A stretch of 64,000 bases of DNA, from contig NZ_AVPI01000023.1 in NCBI RefSeq assembly GCF_000768675.1, forward strand, positions 1 to 64,000, given 5' to 3'. The translations under genes and the position numbers were made by a program. The DNA is from Knoellia flava TL1 (GTDB lineage Bacteria > Actinomycetota > Actinomycetes > Actinomycetales > Dermatophilaceae). Positions 46,335 to 58,158 of the stretch are shown piece by piece. Position 1 is the stretch's first letter; each line of letters begins with the position of its first letter. Below the pieces are notes generated by a model, which worked only from the letters and a program-made list of their open reading frames with translations, did no database searches and had not been told where the DNA came from.

Positions 46335-47488
46335 GCGCCCGCCTCCACCGGCAGCACGGCCTCGACCACCCAGCCGCCCTGCGGCCCCGGCCCTGCCGAA
46401 AACGACCCACCGAGGAGCTGCGCGCGCTCGGCCATGCCCAGCAGGCCGAACCCTGGCTCGATCGCAGCGTGCACCTCGGTCCGGCCGTCGTCGGTGACGC
46501 GCAGCCTCACGACGTCGCCTTCACGGCATACGTCGATCGCGATGAGGGACGCGCCACGCGCGTGACGCACCGCGTTGGTGAGCGACTCCTGCGCGAGCCG
46601 GTAGAGCGCTGCGTCCACGGGTCGCGACAGTCGGGACAACGACCCCTCGAGCGAGACCACGACGGTTGGCACAACGTCGGCCCGCGCCAGCGCAGGCAGG
46701 TCCGCCACCCCCGGCTGCGGTGCGTAGTCGACGGCGTCCTCCTCGCGCAGCACCCGCACCATCGCCCTCATCTCCGCCAGCGTGCGTGACGCCTCCGACT
46801 CGATCGCGGCGAGCACCTCGACGGCCTTCTCGGGCTGCGCACTCGCGACGACCCCACCGGCCTGCGCCTGCACCGCGATCGCCGAGACGTGGTGGGCCAC
46901 GGTGTCGTGCAGCTCCCGCGCCAGCGCCACCCGCTCCTCGTTACGTATCTCGGACAGTTGACGACGCACGAGGTCCGCGCGGTAGCGGAACACCGCCGCG
47001 AGGGCGACGACGAGCAGGAGCAACACGATCCCGCCGAAGACGTCGGCCACACCCGCCGCACCGACAAGCATCCCCAGCGCGACGACGACCGTCACGAACG
47101 CCAACCCGACGAGCATCTCTCGCCCCGACCCCCACCGCACCAGCGAATACAGCAGGACGAGCACCGCCATCATGCAGAACAGCCCGGCGTCGCGAGTCCC
47201 GGTGACCAGCTGGAGAACCGACAGCACCAGCACGACGCCAAAGCCGAGCAGCGCGGCCACGAGAGGGCGGTCCCGCCGCCAGAGAAGGGCGGGCGCCAGC
47301 GCCAGGGCGAGCACCGCCACGAGCAGCCGCCAGGTCAGGTCCGGTCGCACCATGCCCTCGACCACCACCGCCACCGCGAACACCCCCACGAGCGTGCGGT
47401 CGAGCCGGCCCACGGGCGGCACGCCGACGGGCCGCGGCTCCTGCCAGAGGGAGCGCTCGGGCCAGAGGGAGCGGCGGACGGTGACCAC
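46331..47488 (-). CDS. Two-component sensor histidine kinase (HisKA_3 type)
   Basis: The 385-residue protein has 5-6 transmembrane helices (about residues 27-165). The dimerisation box ALARELHDTVAHHVSAIAVQAQ (about 192-213, phospho-His in HDTV) follows. The ATPase domain has LAQESLTNAVRHA, TDDGR and the GFGLLGMAERA lid. It senses a membrane or envelope signal and phosphorylates the overlapping response regulator. The GTG start is 6 nt behind TAGGCT. Confidence 0.95.
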   Translation of the reverse strand: MVTVRRSLWPERSLWQEPRPVGVPPVGRLDRTLVGVFAVAVVVEGMVRPDLTWRLLVAVLALALAPALLWRRDRPLVAALLGFGVVLVLSVLQLVTGTRDAGLFCMMAVLVLLYSLVRWGSGREMLVGLAFVTVVVALGMLVGAAGVADVFGGIVLLLLVVALAAVFRYRADLVRRQLSEIRNEERVALARELHDTVAHHVSAIAVQAQAGGVVASAQPEKAVEVLAAIESEASRTLAEMRAMVRVLREEDAVDYAPQPGVADLPALARADVVPTVVVSLEGSLSRLSRPVDAALYRLAQESLTNAVRHARGASLIAIDVCREGDVVRLRVTDDGRTEVHAAIEPGFGLLGMAERAQLLGGSFSAGPGPQGGWVVEAVLPVEAGA

Positions 47489-47494
47489 GGCCCA

Positions 47495-47500
47495 AGCCTA
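47495..47500 (-). promoter_or_regulatory. -10 element, leaderless promoter of the two-component operon
   Basis: TAGGCT on the minus strand, 6 nt before the GTG at 47488. The rest of the gap (47501-47653) holds an AAGGAG ribosome site for the divergent membrane gene and no other clear signal. Confidence 0.5.
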
Positions 47501-47653
47501 GGGATCGCGCCGCGACGACGTCTCCACCGAAAGGACGAGAGGCGAACCGTGCCATCGGCCGCCGAACCCCAGCCTCCGGGCCGAGGCGCCGACCACCCGA
47601 TCCCGGCGACCGTGGAGGCATCGATCCTCATCCACGACCCAAGGAGCCCCGCG

Positions 47654-48127
47654 ATGAGCACCCGTCACCCCACCACAGCCCTCGACGACCAGCCAATGCC
47701 GGTGAAGGCCAAGCTCGCCGCCGCCTGGACGAGTTTCGTGCTGCTCTACGCCTACGTCGACATCCTCGGCTTCTACACTCCCGGCACGATCGAGGAGATC
47801 CTCGACGGCAGGGTCTTCGAGTTCGACCTCTCCCAAACCTTCTCGATCAGCGCGCTGACCCTCGTATCGGTCCCGATCTTCATGATCGTCCTGTCGATGG
47901 CGCTGCCCGCCCGGATCAACCGCATCACGAACCTCGTGGTCGCCGCCCTCTATGTCCCCGCCACGGTGTTCAACGTCGCCGGCGGGTTCTACCTCTACTA
48001 CTACGGCTTCGGCGTCGTCCTCGAGCTCGTCGTCCTCGCCCTCATCGTGAGGTATGCCGTGACCTGGCCTCGCAGCGCAGAGTCACCGACCAGCCCCGAC
48101 CGGCAGGCCGTCCCCGCCTTCCGCTGA
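47654..48127 (+). CDS. DUF6326-type membrane protein
   Basis: The 157-residue protein has four hydrophobic helices. The region KLAAAWTSFVLLYAYVDILGFY (about 18-39) and the following PGTIEEIL look like the DUF6326 family. Its function is unknown. The ATG has AAGGAG 7 bp upstream. It is divergent from the sensor kinase operon and may be its target. Confidence 0.65.
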   Translation: MSTRHPTTALDDQPMPVKAKLAAAWTSFVLLYAYVDILGFYTPGTIEEILDGRVFEFDLSQTFSISALTLVSVPIFMIVLSMALPARINRITNLVVAALYVPATVFNVAGGFYLYYYGFGVVLELVVLALIVRYAVTWPRSAESPTSPDRQAVPAFR

Positions 48128-48159
48128 ACCGCAGCACCGAGCCACCGCTCCGGCAAACC

Positions 48160-49206
48160 TCAGGCGGAGATCTGGGTGACCGGCATCGACGAGTCGGCCG
48201 GCAGGTCGAGCCGCGACGCCTCCCGGCCCTTGAGCACCATCTGTGCACCGAGAGCGGCGACCATGGCGCCGTTGTCGGTGCACAGGCCGGGCCGGGGCAC
48301 GCGCAGCTCGATGCCGGCGTCCTCGCAGCGGGACAGCGCCATCGCGCGCAACCGGGAGTTCGCCGCGACACCGCCACCGATCTGGAGGTGCTGGGCGCCC
48401 TGCTCCTTGCACGCGAGGACGGCCTTGCGGGTGAGCACGTCGACGACGGCCTCCTGGAACGAGGCGGCGACGTCGGCGACCGGCACGGCCTCCCCCGCAG
48501 CCTCCTTGGCCTGCACCCACCGGGAGACCGCGGTCTTGAGCCCCGAGAAGGAGAAGTCGAAGCGGTGGCGCTCCATGTCACGCCCGGTCGTGAGGCCGCG
48601 AGGGAAGTCGATGCTGATCTCGCCGTCGCGGGCGGCGCGGTCGATGTGCGGCCCACCCGGGAAGGGCAGCCCGAGCACGCGCGCCACCTTGTCGAAGGCC
48701 TCGCCGGCGGCGTCGTCGATCGTCGAGCCGAGGCTGCGGATGTCGCTCGTGACATCGGGCACGAGCAGCAGCGACGAGTGGCCACCCGAGACGAGCAGCG
48801 CCATCGTCGGCTCCGGCAGCGGGCCGTGCTCGACGATGTCGACGGCGACGTGGGAGGCGAGGTGGTTGACGCCGTAGAGCGGCACGCCGAGCGAGAGGGC
48901 CAAGGCCTTCGCCGAGGCGACGCCCACCATGAGCGAGCCCGCGAGCCCCGGTCCCGACGTCACGGAGATGGCGTCGAGCTCGCGCAGCGTGACCCCCGCC
49001 TCGCGGCAGGCCCGCTCGATCGTCGGCACCATCTCCTCGAGGTGCGCCCGGCTCGCCACCTCCGGCACGACGCCACCGAAGCGGGCGTGGTCGTCGACGC
49101 TGCTCGCGACCGCGTCGACGAGCAGGGTCTCGCCCCGCACGATGCCGACACCGGTCTCGTCGCAGGACGTCTCGATCCCGAGGACCAGTGGCTGCTCTGC
49201 GCTCAT
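48160..49206 (-). CDS. tsaD: tRNA N6-adenosine threonylcarbamoyltransferase
   Basis: The 348-residue protein has the ASKHA fold with [14 protein letters not shown] (residues 10-23) and the metal-binding HLEEMVP (about 55) and [10 protein letters not shown] (about 115-124). VSGGHSSLL is at about 139. It transfers the threonylcarbamoyl group to A37 of ANN-decoding tRNAs with TsaB and TsaE, both encoded just upstream. Its ATG overlaps the rimI stop. It is the last gene of the chain alr-hydrolase-tsaE-tsaB-rimI-tsaD. Confidence 0.97.
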   Translation of the reverse strand: MSAEQPLVLGIETSCDETGVGIVRGETLLVDAVASSVDDHARFGGVVPEVASRAHLEEMVPTIERACREAGVTLRELDAISVTSGPGLAGSLMVGVASAKALALSLGVPLYGVNHLASHVAVDIVEHGPLPEPTMALLVSGGHSSLLLVPDVTSDIRSLGSTIDDAAGEAFDKVARVLGLPFPGGPHIDRAARDGEISIDFPRGLTTGRDMERHRFDFSFSGLKTAVSRWVQAKEAAGEAVPVADVAASFQEAVVDVLTRKAVLACKEQGAQHLQIGGGVAANSRLRAMALSRCEDAGIELRVPRPGLCTDNGAMVAALGAQMVLKGREASRLDLPADSSMPVTQISA

Positions 49207-49709
49207 GACTGAGTTCCCCTCTCCCCCAGCATCTTTCGCATGACGAGGGCGTCGACGTTCCCGGGCTGGTAGTAGCCGCGGCGCACGGTGAGCACGGCAT
49301 AGCCGCGACGGTCATAGAGCGAACGCGCGGCCTCGTTGTCGGCGCGCACCTCGAGCATGAGGGCCTCCGCGCCACCGGCCGCCGCCCGCTCCTCGAGGTC
49401 GGTGAGCAGCTCGCCCCCGACACCGCTCCCGCGGTGTCCGGGTGCGACGGCTATGGTCATGAGGTCAGCGACCTGCCCGCCGTGGTCGATGCCTCCGTAT
49501 GCCGTGATCTCGCCGTCGCGCTCCACGGCCAGGTAGTCGCGGCGCGGGCGTCCGGCCAGCTCGCCCCACCACGACGCCTCGGACCACGCGTCGTCGGGGA
49601 AGGCCTCGCCCTCGAGCCGGACGAGGTCGGGGATGTCGGTCCACGCGAGCGGACGCACCCTGCCACCAACCGTCTCCGCCGCAACGCCCGTCGTCGACAC
49701 GGCCGTCAC
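49203..49709 (-). CDS. rimI: Ribosomal protein S18-alanine N-acetyltransferase
   Basis: The 168-residue GNAT protein has the acetyl-CoA loop [14 protein letters not shown] (about residues 87-100) and ends with the RimI-type [20 protein letters not shown]. It acetylates the N-terminus of ribosomal protein S18; in actinobacteria broader targets are likely. The GTG at 49709 overlaps the tsaB stop (GTGA). The gene order tsaB-rimI-tsaD is a common bacterial cluster. Confidence 0.9.
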   Translation of the reverse strand: MTAVSTTGVAAETVGGRVRPLAWTDIPDLVRLEGEAFPDDAWSEASWWGELAGRPRRDYLAVERDGEITAYGGIDHGGQVADLMTIAVAPGHRGSGVGGELLTDLEERAAAGGAEALMLEVRADNEAARSLYDRRGYAVLTVRRGYYQPGNVDALVMRKMLGERGTQS

Positions 49710-50362
49710 CGCTTCGCCCGCTCGGCGGTCGTCAGCGCGTCGGGCCGGCGCAGGTAGAGCGGCTCGACCGGCATGTCCACGCCGTCGCGCAGCCGCTCCA
49801 CGGCCAGCCGCGCGAGCACCGTGGCGTCGACGTCGAGCACGGGCAGCGCGTTGGCGAAGAGCTCTGGGAAGAGACCGGGGCCGCGACCCGCGGTCGGCAG
49901 GGCGCGGACCTCGTCGGGCAGGTCCGCGGGACGGTCCACCGCCGGAGCGGTGAGGGTCTCCACGGCACCGGACCGGACGGCATACCGGGCCCAGTAGACC
50001 TCCTTGCGCCGGGCGTCGGAGGCGACGAGGAGCTCGCCGTCGACGAGTGGCGCCGACTGCGCAGCGAGGACGTCGAGGCTGCAGATGCCGTGGACCGGGA
50101 TGCCGAGGGCGTGGCCCATGGTGAGCCCGGTGACGATGCCGACCCGCAGCCCGGTGAACGGGCCGGGGCCGTTGCCGACGACGATGCCGGTGAGGTCTGA
50201 TGCCGTGACCGCGGCCGACGTGAGGCACGTCTCGACGAGCGGCGCGACCCACTCGGTGTGGGCACGCGGGTCGAGGTGCGAGGCCTGGGCGCGCACGCGC
50301 TCGTCGTCGTGGATCGCGACGGTGATCGCGGACGTCGAGGTGTCGATGGCGAGGATCAGCAC
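49706..50362 (-). CDS. tsaB: tRNA threonylcarbamoyladenosine biosynthesis protein TsaB
   Basis: The 218-residue protein starts with LILAIDTSTSAITVAI (ASKHA strand) and has VGNGPGPFTGLRVG at about residues 62-75, the hallmark of TsaB. It is the scaffold partner of TsaD. The GTG at 50362 overlaps tsaE by 7 bp. Longer upstream reading would merge with tsaE and is rejected. Confidence 0.95.
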   Translation of the reverse strand: MLILAIDTSTSAITVAIHDDERVRAQASHLDPRAHTEWVAPLVETCLTSAAVTASDLTGIVVGNGPGPFTGLRVGIVTGLTMGHALGIPVHGICSLDVLAAQSAPLVDGELLVASDARRKEVYWARYAVRSGAVETLTAPAVDRPADLPDEVRALPTAGRGPGLFPELFANALPVLDVDATVLARLAVERLRDGVDMPVEPLYLRRPDALTTAERAKR

Positions 50363-50811
50363 GGGACACCATCCTTCCAGCGCTCGCCGTGGCCGGAGAC
50401 GGCGACGGTGCGGCGCTCGGTCTCGGGGTCGGCCTCGAGGACGACCTCGAGCCGGTCGTCGGAGAGATCCTCGGCGAGGCCGTGGCCCCACTCGACGATG
50501 GTCACGCTCTGCTCGAGGTCGGCGTCGAGGTCGAGGTCGTCGAGCTCGGCGAACCCACCGAGCCGGTAGGCGTCGACGTGGACGAGCGGCGGGCCGTCGA
50601 CGAGCGACGGGTGGACGCGGGCGATGACGAACGTCGGCGACGTGATCGGTCCGCGCACGCCGAGCCCCTCGGCGAGGCCCTGGGTGAGGGTCGTCTTGCC
50701 GGCGCCGAGACCGCCCGTGAGGATGACGAGGTCACCGGCGCGCAGCGACTGCGCGAGGCTGCGGCCGAACTCGCGGGTGTCGTCGGCGGTGGCGAGGACG
50801 CGGGGGCTCAC
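50356..50811 (-). CDS. tsaE: tRNA threonylcarbamoyladenosine biosynthesis ATPase TsaE
   Basis: The 151-residue P-loop ATPase has GGLGAGKTTLTQGLA (about residues 33-47), SPTFVIA, VDAYRL and the EWGHGL motif (about 113). It drives turnover of the TsaB-TsaD complex. The GTG start overlaps the hydrolase stop (GTGA). Confidence 0.95.
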   Translation of the reverse strand: MSPRVLATADDTREFGRSLAQSLRAGDLVILTGGLGAGKTTLTQGLAEGLGVRGPITSPTFVIARVHPSLVDGPPLVHVDAYRLGGFAELDDLDLDADLEQSVTIVEWGHGLAEDLSDDRLEVVLEADPETERRTVAVSGHGERWKDGVPC

Positions 50812-52027
50812 GACGACGCCCTCGTGCGCGTGCGGCCCGTCTCGCGGCCCTCCCGACTCTCACGGCCCTCCCGACCCTCACGGCTCTCGCGCGCCTTGCG
50901 GACCCGACGGCCCTTGGCGATGTCGATGATCGTCCGGCGCACCCGCGGCTTGTCGGCGACGGCAACCGCGGTCGCGGCGTCGACCTCGGCGCGGTGCAGC
51001 AGCGAGAGGACTTGCCCCGTGATGATCTCGGGGTGCTCGAGCATGATGAGGTGCCCGGCGTCGCGGACGACGACGTGCTCGGAGCCGGGGAGGCGCTCGA
51101 CGATCTTCTCGCTGTGCGCCGGCGGGGTGAGCAGGTCGCCCTCGCCGTTGACGACGAGCACCTCCTTGTCGACGAGCGTCGTCAGCGTGTCGAGCTCGTC
51201 GTGGCCCTGGATCGCCGGGATGAACGCGGCCATGACCTCGAACCGCGTGGCGAGGATGAGGTCGGCGGTGAAGCGCACGAGCCCCTCGCTCACCGGTGAG
51301 TCGTAGGAGAACCGGTCGACGATCGAGCTCTCGACGTTGCGGCCGAAGCGGCGCACCGGCGCGAGCCAGCGCTGGTGGGGTGCGAGCCGCGAGAGCAGCC
51401 GCGGACCGACCTGACCGATGGCGCGGCCGACGAGCGGGCCCATGCCGAGGTCGGTGAGGCCCTCGCCGCCGGCCGCGGTCGAGATGAACGCCACCGCCAT
51501 GACCCTGTCGCGGACGAGCTCGGGGCTGTGGCGGGCGAACGCCATCGTCGTCATGCCGCCCATCGAGTGCCCGACGAGCGCGATCGGTCCTTCGGGACAG
51601 GTCGCGTCGATGACCGCGCGCAGATCGTGGGCGAGCTGCTCGATCGTGCAGCTCGAGAGGTCGGAGACCTCGGACTCGCCGTGGCTGCGCTGGTCCCAGA
51701 GCACGACGCGGTAGCCCGCCTGGACGAAGGCCCGGCGCTGGAGCACCCAGCTGCGCAGGCTGAGGCAGAAGCCGTGCGACATGACGATCGTCGGCAGGTC
51801 CGGGTCGAGGTCGCGGGGCGTGTCGATCTCGACGTGGAGGTTGAGGCCGTCGGTCGCGATGACCTTGAGCTCCTCGTCGGCGACGTGGGCGAACCCGTCG
51901 GCGGGGTCGAGCTCGTTGAGCCTGCGACGCTCCGCGGCAGCGCGGTCCGCCGCGACGCCCGCCGCTGCGGCCCCGGCGGCGGCAGCCGCCGCCGCTCCGA
52001 GTCCGATCGCCTTGCCGACGCCCGCCA

Positions 52028-52028
<1 letters not shown>
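50808..52028 (-). CDS. Alpha/beta hydrolase with charged repetitive tail
   Basis: The 406-residue protein begins with a hydrophobic Ala/Gly helix (residues 7-30). The alpha/beta hydrolase fold follows, with oxyanion motif MSHGF (about 83), nucleophile elbow GHSMGG (about 152-157) and a late His in DAGHLIMLEHPE. A tail of about 30 residues, starting RRVRKARES, repeats REGRE/RESRE units. It is probably an esterase or lipase; the substrate is unknown. It is embedded between alr and tsaE with overlapping codons on both sides, which is conserved in several actinobacteria. The tail encodes a short imperfect tandem repeat at about 50830-50890. Confidence 0.85.
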
Positions 52029-53203
<1,175 letters not shown>

Positions 53204-53297
53204 GGGACGTCCCAGTCTAGGTGGGCGCCCCCGGCGTCGGCCGATGTGGTCACTCCCTCAACCATCTCCGCGTGCCGACAGGCGGTTGCGCGGGCCG

Positions 53298-54788
53298 TCA
53301 GTGGCGGGCGAGAAGGTGCGCCACGGCATGCGGTATGCCGTGTGCGACCGCGAGCGCCCGCACCGGGCCTCCCGCTCCCACCCGGTCGGCGGCGACCCCG
53401 TGTACGAGGGCGCCGAGGGCCCCGGCGTCGGCCGGGTCGAGCCCGGCGGCGAGGAGGGTGCCGACGAGCCCGGAGAGGACGTCACCGGCACCGGCGGTGG
53501 CGAGCCACGCCGGCGCGTCGGCCTGCGAACGCACCGGCGACCCCGGGTCGGCGGGCACGACGAGCGTCGTCGAGCCCTTGAGGAGCACGGTCATGCCGGT
53601 GCGCTCGGCGAGGGCACGGGCGTGGCGAACGGGCTCGGCCTCGACGGCGCTGCGCTCGACCTCGGTGCGCGAGCGCGCCCGCGGGCCCGAGCCCAACCGC
53701 GTGAGCAGCCGCGCCAGCTCGCCCGCGTGCGGGGTGAGCAGGGTCGGCAGCTCACGGCGGGCCTCGATGACCTCGTCGTCGACGAGGTCGAGACCGCCGG
53801 CGTCGACGAGCACGGGCTCCTCACCGGCGAGGGCGCGGCGGGCGACCGCGAGCTGGGCGACCGCCTCGCGACGGCTCGCACGGACGTCGAGCCCGGGTCC
53901 GACGACCCATGCCTGCACGCGGCCTTCGCCGTGCACGGCCTCGGGGACCGCCGCGCGGACGAGACCCTCGGGTGTCGGGGTGCCGACGTAGCGGACCATC
54001 CCCGCCCCGGCCTCGACCGCCGCGGTGACGGCGAGCACGGCGGCGCCGGAGTAGTCCTCGCCCCCGGCGACGACGCCGAGGACGCCGCGCGAGTACTTGT
54101 CGTCGTCGGGTCCGGGCACCGGCCAGAGGTCGGCGACGTCGTCGTGGCCGAGGCGGACGACGGCCGGCTCGGTCTCGAAGGTGAGTCCGATGTCGACGAC
54201 GGTGAGCGTGCCGCAGGCCTGCTCGGTGGGCGGCAGGAGGTGGACCGGCTTGGCGACCGAGAAGGTCACGGTCTCGTCGGCGAGCACACCGTCGGGGTCG
54301 AACGCACTGCCGTCGGCGGCCTGTCCGGAGGGCAGGTCGACAGCGATGACGTGGGCGTCGTCGGGGATGGCGCGAACCCAGTCCGCCGCCTCACCGGGAA
54401 GTCCGGGACGGCCGCCCAGCCCGAGGACGCCGTCGAGGACGATGTCGGCCTCGGCGATGTCCTCGATGGCCTCGGCACCCGAGACGAGGACGACTCCCGC
54501 CGCGCGGGCGGCCTCGAGCGCCCCCTCGTGGGCCCTCCCCCGGTCGAGCGCGGCGGCGCAGGCGACGCCGGCCTCGGCGAGGTGCGCCACGGCATACAGG
54601 GCGTCCGCGCCGTTGTTGCCGGGGCCGACGAGGGCGATGACGGTCTCGGCGTCGAGCTGCGAGATGCGCGCCGCGACGACCTCGACGAGCCCCTCGACCG
54701 CACGGGCCATGAGCTCGCCCGAGGCGAGCTCCTCATCGAGGGCCGCCTCCGCGGCATACACGTCCTGAGGGCTCCACGCCTCGATCAC
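53298..54788 (-). CDS. nnr: Bifunctional NAD(P)HX epimerase/dehydratase
   Basis: The 496-residue protein fuses an N-terminal epimerase (about 1-215; VGPGNNGADALYAVAHL, VLDGVLGLGG) to a C-terminal ADP- or ATP-dependent dehydratase (about 225-490). The dehydratase has TPHAGELARL, LKGSTTLV and GAGDVLSGLVGTLL. It repairs hydrated NADH and NADPH. It is third in the glmS-acpS-nnr run. The gap to alr (53204-53297) shows no clear signal beyond the alr leader. Confidence 0.95.
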   Translation of the reverse strand: MIEAWSPQDVYAAEAALDEELASGELMARAVEGLVEVVAARISQLDAETVIALVGPGNNGADALYAVAHLAEAGVACAAALDRGRAHEGALEAARAAGVVLVSGAEAIEDIAEADIVLDGVLGLGGRPGLPGEAADWVRAIPDDAHVIAVDLPSGQAADGSAFDPDGVLADETVTFSVAKPVHLLPPTEQACGTLTVVDIGLTFETEPAVVRLGHDDVADLWPVPGPDDDKYSRGVLGVVAGGEDYSGAAVLAVTAAVEAGAGMVRYVGTPTPEGLVRAAVPEAVHGEGRVQAWVVGPGLDVRASRREAVAQLAVARRALAGEEPVLVDAGGLDLVDDEVIEARRELPTLLTPHAGELARLLTRLGSGPRARSRTEVERSAVEAEPVRHARALAERTGMTVLLKGSTTLVVPADPGSPVRSQADAPAWLATAGAGDVLSGLVGTLLAAGLDPADAGALGALVHGVAADRVGAGGPVRALAVAHGIPHAVAHLLARH

Positions 54789-54791
54789 GGC

Positions 54792-55142
54792 TCAGCCTTC
54801 CGCGATGACGACGGCCGAGGCGATCCCGGCGTCGTGGGAGAGGGAGACGTGCATGGAGGTGACGCCGAGCTCGTCAGCGCGTGCCTGCACGGTGCCCTGC
54901 ATGACGATGTGCGGGCGCCCGTCCTCACCACGCTGGACCGTGACGTCGGTCCACGCCAGTCCGACCGGGGCGCCCAGCGCCTTGGCGAGGGCCTCCTTGG
55001 CGGCGAAGCGGGCGGCGAGCGAGCGCATCGGCAGGCCGCGCTCGGCCTCGGTGAAGAGGCGGGTGCGCAGGCCGGGCGTGCGCTCGAGCGTCTCGGCGAA
55101 GCGCGGGATGTCGACGACGTCGATCCCGGTGCCGACGATCAT
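54792..55142 (-). CDS. acpS: Holo-[acyl-carrier-protein] synthase
   Basis: The 116-residue protein starts [14 protein letters not shown] and has [13 protein letters not shown] (about residues 46-58), the Mg2+/CoA motifs of AcpS. It attaches 4'-phosphopantetheine to acyl carrier proteins for fatty acid synthesis. It lies between glmS (30 bp) and nnr (3 bp). Confidence 0.95.
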   Translation of the reverse strand: MIVGTGIDVVDIPRFAETLERTPGLRTRLFTEAERGLPMRSLAARFAAKEALAKALGAPVGLAWTDVTVQRGEDGRPHIVMQGTVQARADELGVTSMHVSLSHDAGIASAVVIAEG

Positions 55143-55172
55143 CGCTGCGTCCCGCCCGTCACCGGCACCCGA

Positions 55173-57032
55173 TCACTCGACCGTGACGCTCTTGGCGAGG
55201 TTCCTCGGCTGGTCCACGTCGAGGCCCTTGGCGGTCGAGAGGTGCAGGGCGAAGACCTGGAGCGGCACGACGGTGAGCAGCGGCTGGAGCAGCGGCGAGG
55301 TCTGGGGCACGCGGATGACCTCGTCGGCGAAGGGCACGACGTCCTCGTCACCCTCCTGCGCGATGACGATGGTGCGGGCGCCGCGGGCGCGGATCTCCTG
55401 GATGTTGGAGACGACCTTCTTGTGGAGCTCGTGCGGGGTGTCGGGCCCGGGGACGACGATGAAGACGGGCTGGCCGGCATCGATGAGCGCGATCGGGCCG
55501 TGCTTGAGCTCGCCGGCGGCGAAGCCCTCGGCGTGGATGTAGGCGAGCTCCTTGAGCTTGAGCGCGCCCTCCATCGCGATGGGGAAGCCGACGTTGCGGC
55601 CGAGGAAGAGCACCGAGCGGGTGTCGGCCATGAAGCGGGCGATCTCCTTGACCCGCCCCATCGTGCCGAGGAGCTCCTCGATCTTGGCCGGGACCTCGTG
55701 CAGCTCCTTCATCACGGCCTGCGCGTCGTCGGCGTAGGTGCCGCCGCGCAGTTGCGCGAGGTAGAGGCCGAGCACGTAGCACGCGGTGATCTGGGCGAGG
55801 AAGGCCTTGGTCGAGGCGACGGCGATCTCGGGGCCGGCATGGGTGTAGAGGACGGCGTCGGACTCGCGCGGGATCGTCGAGCCGTGCGTGTTGCACACCG
55901 AGATCGTCAGGGCGCCGAGCTCACGGGCGTGCTTGACGGCCATAAGGGTGTCCATCGTCTCGCCGGACTGGCTGATGCTCACGACGAGGGAGCGCTCGTT
56001 GACGATCGGGTCGCTGTAGCGGAACTCGTGGGCGAGCGAGACCTCGACGGGGATGCGGGTCCAGTGCTCGATGGCGTACTTCGCGACCATGCCGGCGTAG
56101 GCGGCGGTGCCGCAGGCGACGACGGTGATGCGGTCGACGTTCTTGAGCTGCTCCTCGCTGATGCGCAGCTCGTCGAGGACGAGTCGACCGCTGTCGTCGG
56201 TGCGCCCGAGCAGGGTGTCGCCGACCGCGTGCGGCTGGTCGAAGATCTCCTTCTCCATGAAGGTCGCGTAGCCGCCCTTCTCGGCGGCCGCGGCGTCCCA
56301 CGTCACCTCGTAGGCCTTGCCCTCGGCCGGCGTGCCGTCGAAGTTGATGACCTCGTGACCGTCGGGCGTGATCGTGACGATCTGGTCCTGGCCGAGCTCC
56401 AGCGCTTGGCGGGTGTAGCCGATGAAGGCGGCGACGTCCGAGCCGAGGAAGTTCTCGCCCTCGCCGAGCCCGACGACGAGCGGGCTGTTGCGGCGGGCAC
56501 CGACGACGACTCCGGGCTGGTCCGCGTGGACCGCGAGCAGGGTGAACGCACCCTCGAGCCGGCTCACGACCTGACGCATGGCGGCCGTGAGGTCACCGGT
56601 CTCGTCGAAGGCGCGGCCGACGAGCTTGGCCGCGACCTCGGTGTCGGTCTCGCTCTCGAAGGTCACGCCCTCCGCGAGGAGCTCCTTCTTGAGCGAGTGG
56701 AAGTTCTCGATGATGCCGTTGTGGATGAGGGCGAGCTTGTCGTCGTCGCCACCGCGGTGCGGGTGCGCGTTGCCGTCGGTCGGGCCGCCGTGGGTCGCCC
56801 AGCGCGTGTGGCCGATCGCCGTCCGCGACGTCGCGAGCGGCTGTGCCTCGAGCGCGCCGCGCAGGTTCTCGAGCTTGCCTGCCCGCTTCTGCGACTCGAC
56901 GCCGTCCTCGGTGACGAGGGCGATGCCGGCCGAGTCGTAGCCCCGGTACTCGAGCCGCGCGAGGCCCTCCATGACGACGCCCTCGGCACGAGAGTCCATG
57001 GCCGGGCCGACATATCCGACGATTCCACACAT
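55173..57032 (-). CDS. glmS: Glucosamine-fructose-6-phosphate aminotransferase (isomerising)
   Basis: The 619-residue protein has an N-terminal amidotransferase (Cys2 in [19 protein letters not shown] near residue 100) and two SIS isomerase domains ([12 protein letters not shown] at about 355, and a second after 470). It ends NLAKSVTVE as usual. It makes glucosamine-6-P from fructose-6-P and glutamine for wall and mycothiol precursors. TACGCT lies 7 nt before the ATG. It heads glmS-acpS-nnr. Confidence 0.97.
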   Translation of the reverse strand: MCGIVGYVGPAMDSRAEGVVMEGLARLEYRGYDSAGIALVTEDGVESQKRAGKLENLRGALEAQPLATSRTAIGHTRWATHGGPTDGNAHPHRGGDDDKLALIHNGIIENFHSLKKELLAEGVTFESETDTEVAAKLVGRAFDETGDLTAAMRQVVSRLEGAFTLLAVHADQPGVVVGARRNSPLVVGLGEGENFLGSDVAAFIGYTRQALELGQDQIVTITPDGHEVINFDGTPAEGKAYEVTWDAAAAEKGGYATFMEKEIFDQPHAVGDTLLGRTDDSGRLVLDELRISEEQLKNVDRITVVACGTAAYAGMVAKYAIEHWTRIPVEVSLAHEFRYSDPIVNERSLVVSISQSGETMDTLMAVKHARELGALTISVCNTHGSTIPRESDAVLYTHAGPEIAVASTKAFLAQITACYVLGLYLAQLRGGTYADDAQAVMKELHEVPAKIEELLGTMGRVKEIARFMADTRSVLFLGRNVGFPIAMEGALKLKELAYIHAEGFAAGELKHGPIALIDAGQPVFIVVPGPDTPHELHKKVVSNIQEIRARGARTIVIAQEGDEDVVPFADEVIRVPQTSPLLQPLLTVVPLQVFALHLSTAKGLDVDQPRNLAKSVTVE

Positions 57033-57039
57033 GGCCGCA

Positions 57040-57045
57040 AGCGTA
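57040..57045 (-). promoter_or_regulatory. -10 element, leaderless glmS promoter
   Basis: TACGCT on the minus strand, 7 nt before the ATG at 57032. No glmS ribozyme-like leader is possible with this spacing. Confidence 0.5.
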
Positions 57046-57083
57046 ATGGCTCGCTCGCCCACCCCCGAACCGTCGGCGTGGGC

Positions 57084-57089
57084 AACAAT
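57084..57089 (+). promoter_or_regulatory. -10 element, leaderless coaA promoter
   Basis: AACAAT lies 7 nt before the GTG at 57097, and it overlaps an alternative ATG at 57088. Confidence 0.4.
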
Positions 57090-57096
57090 GGCCCGC

Positions 57097-58080
57097 GTGT
57101 CTGCCACACCCGCCGAGCCCGGCGCGCTGCCGGAATCCACGGCACCGTTGCCCTCCCCCTACCTCGACTTCACCCGTGAGGACTGGGCCGCGAGGCGCGA
57201 CAACCACCCGCTCAGCCTCACCCCTGACGACGTCGCCAGGGTCACCGGTCTCGGCGACCGTGTCGACCTGCGCGAGGTCGAGCAGGTCTACCTCCCGCTC
57301 TCACGCCTGCTCTCCTTCTACGTCAACGCGACGGCCGGCCTGCACCGCGTGACGACCGACTTCCTCGGCGAGCGTCCGGCCAAGGTGCCCTTCGTCATCG
57401 GCATCGCCGGGTCGGTGGCCGTGGGCAAGTCCACGACCGCCCGCGTCCTGCGAGAGCTCCTGCGCCGCTGGCCCCAGACCCCGCGCGTCGACCTCATCAC
57501 GACCGACGGCTTCCTGCGCCCCAACGCCGAGCTCGAGGCGCGAGGACTCCTGCAGCGCAAGGGCTTCCCCGAGTCCTACGACCGGCGCGCCCTCCTGCGC
57601 TTCGTCGCCGACGTGAAATCCGGTATGCCGTCCGTGCCGGCCCCCGTCTACTCGCACCTCACCTACGACATCGTCCCGGGCGAGCAGATCGTCGTCGACC
57701 AGCCCGACGTGCTCATCGTCGAGGGCCTCAACGTCCTCCAGCCTGCGACGGTGCGCTCGGACCAGCGCACCCGGCAGGTGCTCTCGGACTACTTCGACTT
57801 CTCGGTCTACGTCGACGCCCCCGTGGAGCAGCTGCGCACCTGGTACGTCGAGCGCTTCCTGCGGCTGCGCGAGACCGCGTTCGCCGACCCCGAGTCGTAC
57901 TTCCACCGCTATGCCGACCTCACCGACTCGCAGGCGCGCGAGACCGCGTCGGGCATCTGGGAGCGGATCAACGAGCCGAACCTGCTCCGCAACGTCGAGC
58001 CCACGCGCGACCGGGCGACGCTCGTGCTCTCCAAGGGAGCCGACCATGCGGTGACCCACATCAGGCTCCGCCGGCTCTGA
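57097..58080 (+). CDS. coaA: Type I pantothenate kinase
   Basis: The 327-residue protein has the P-loop GSVAVGKST (about residues 105-113), [15 protein letters not shown] and IVEGLNVLQ, as in CoaA. It phosphorylates pantothenate, the first step to CoA. The GTG at 57097 is preferred because an AACAAT -10 box precedes it by 7 nt; an ATG at 57088 would add three residues. It is divergent from glmS. Confidence 0.95.
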   Translation: MSATPAEPGALPESTAPLPSPYLDFTREDWAARRDNHPLSLTPDDVARVTGLGDRVDLREVEQVYLPLSRLLSFYVNATAGLHRVTTDFLGERPAKVPFVIGIAGSVAVGKSTTARVLRELLRRWPQTPRVDLITTDGFLRPNAELEARGLLQRKGFPESYDRRALLRFVADVKSGMPSVPAPVYSHLTYDIVPGEQIVVDQPDVLIVEGLNVLQPATVRSDQRTRQVLSDYFDFSVYVDAPVEQLRTWYVERFLRLRETAFADPESYFHRYADLTDSQARETASGIWERINEPNLLRNVEPTRDRATLVLSKGADHAVTHIRLRRL

Positions 58081-58103
58081 CGCCACGCGTCGGGCGAACG
58101 CGA

Positions 58104-58135
58104 AGGACGCCGGGCCCCTCGGGGTCCGGCGTCCT
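58104..58135. terminator. Strong hairpin between convergent coaA and transglycosylase genes
   Basis: AGGACGCCGG...CCGGCGTCCT plus an inner CCCC/GGGG gives a stem of about 15 bp with a tiny loop, 23 bp after the coaA stop. It serves as a plausible bidirectional terminator. Confidence 0.75.
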
Positions 58136-58158
58136 CGTGCGTCAGGGAGTGGACCCGC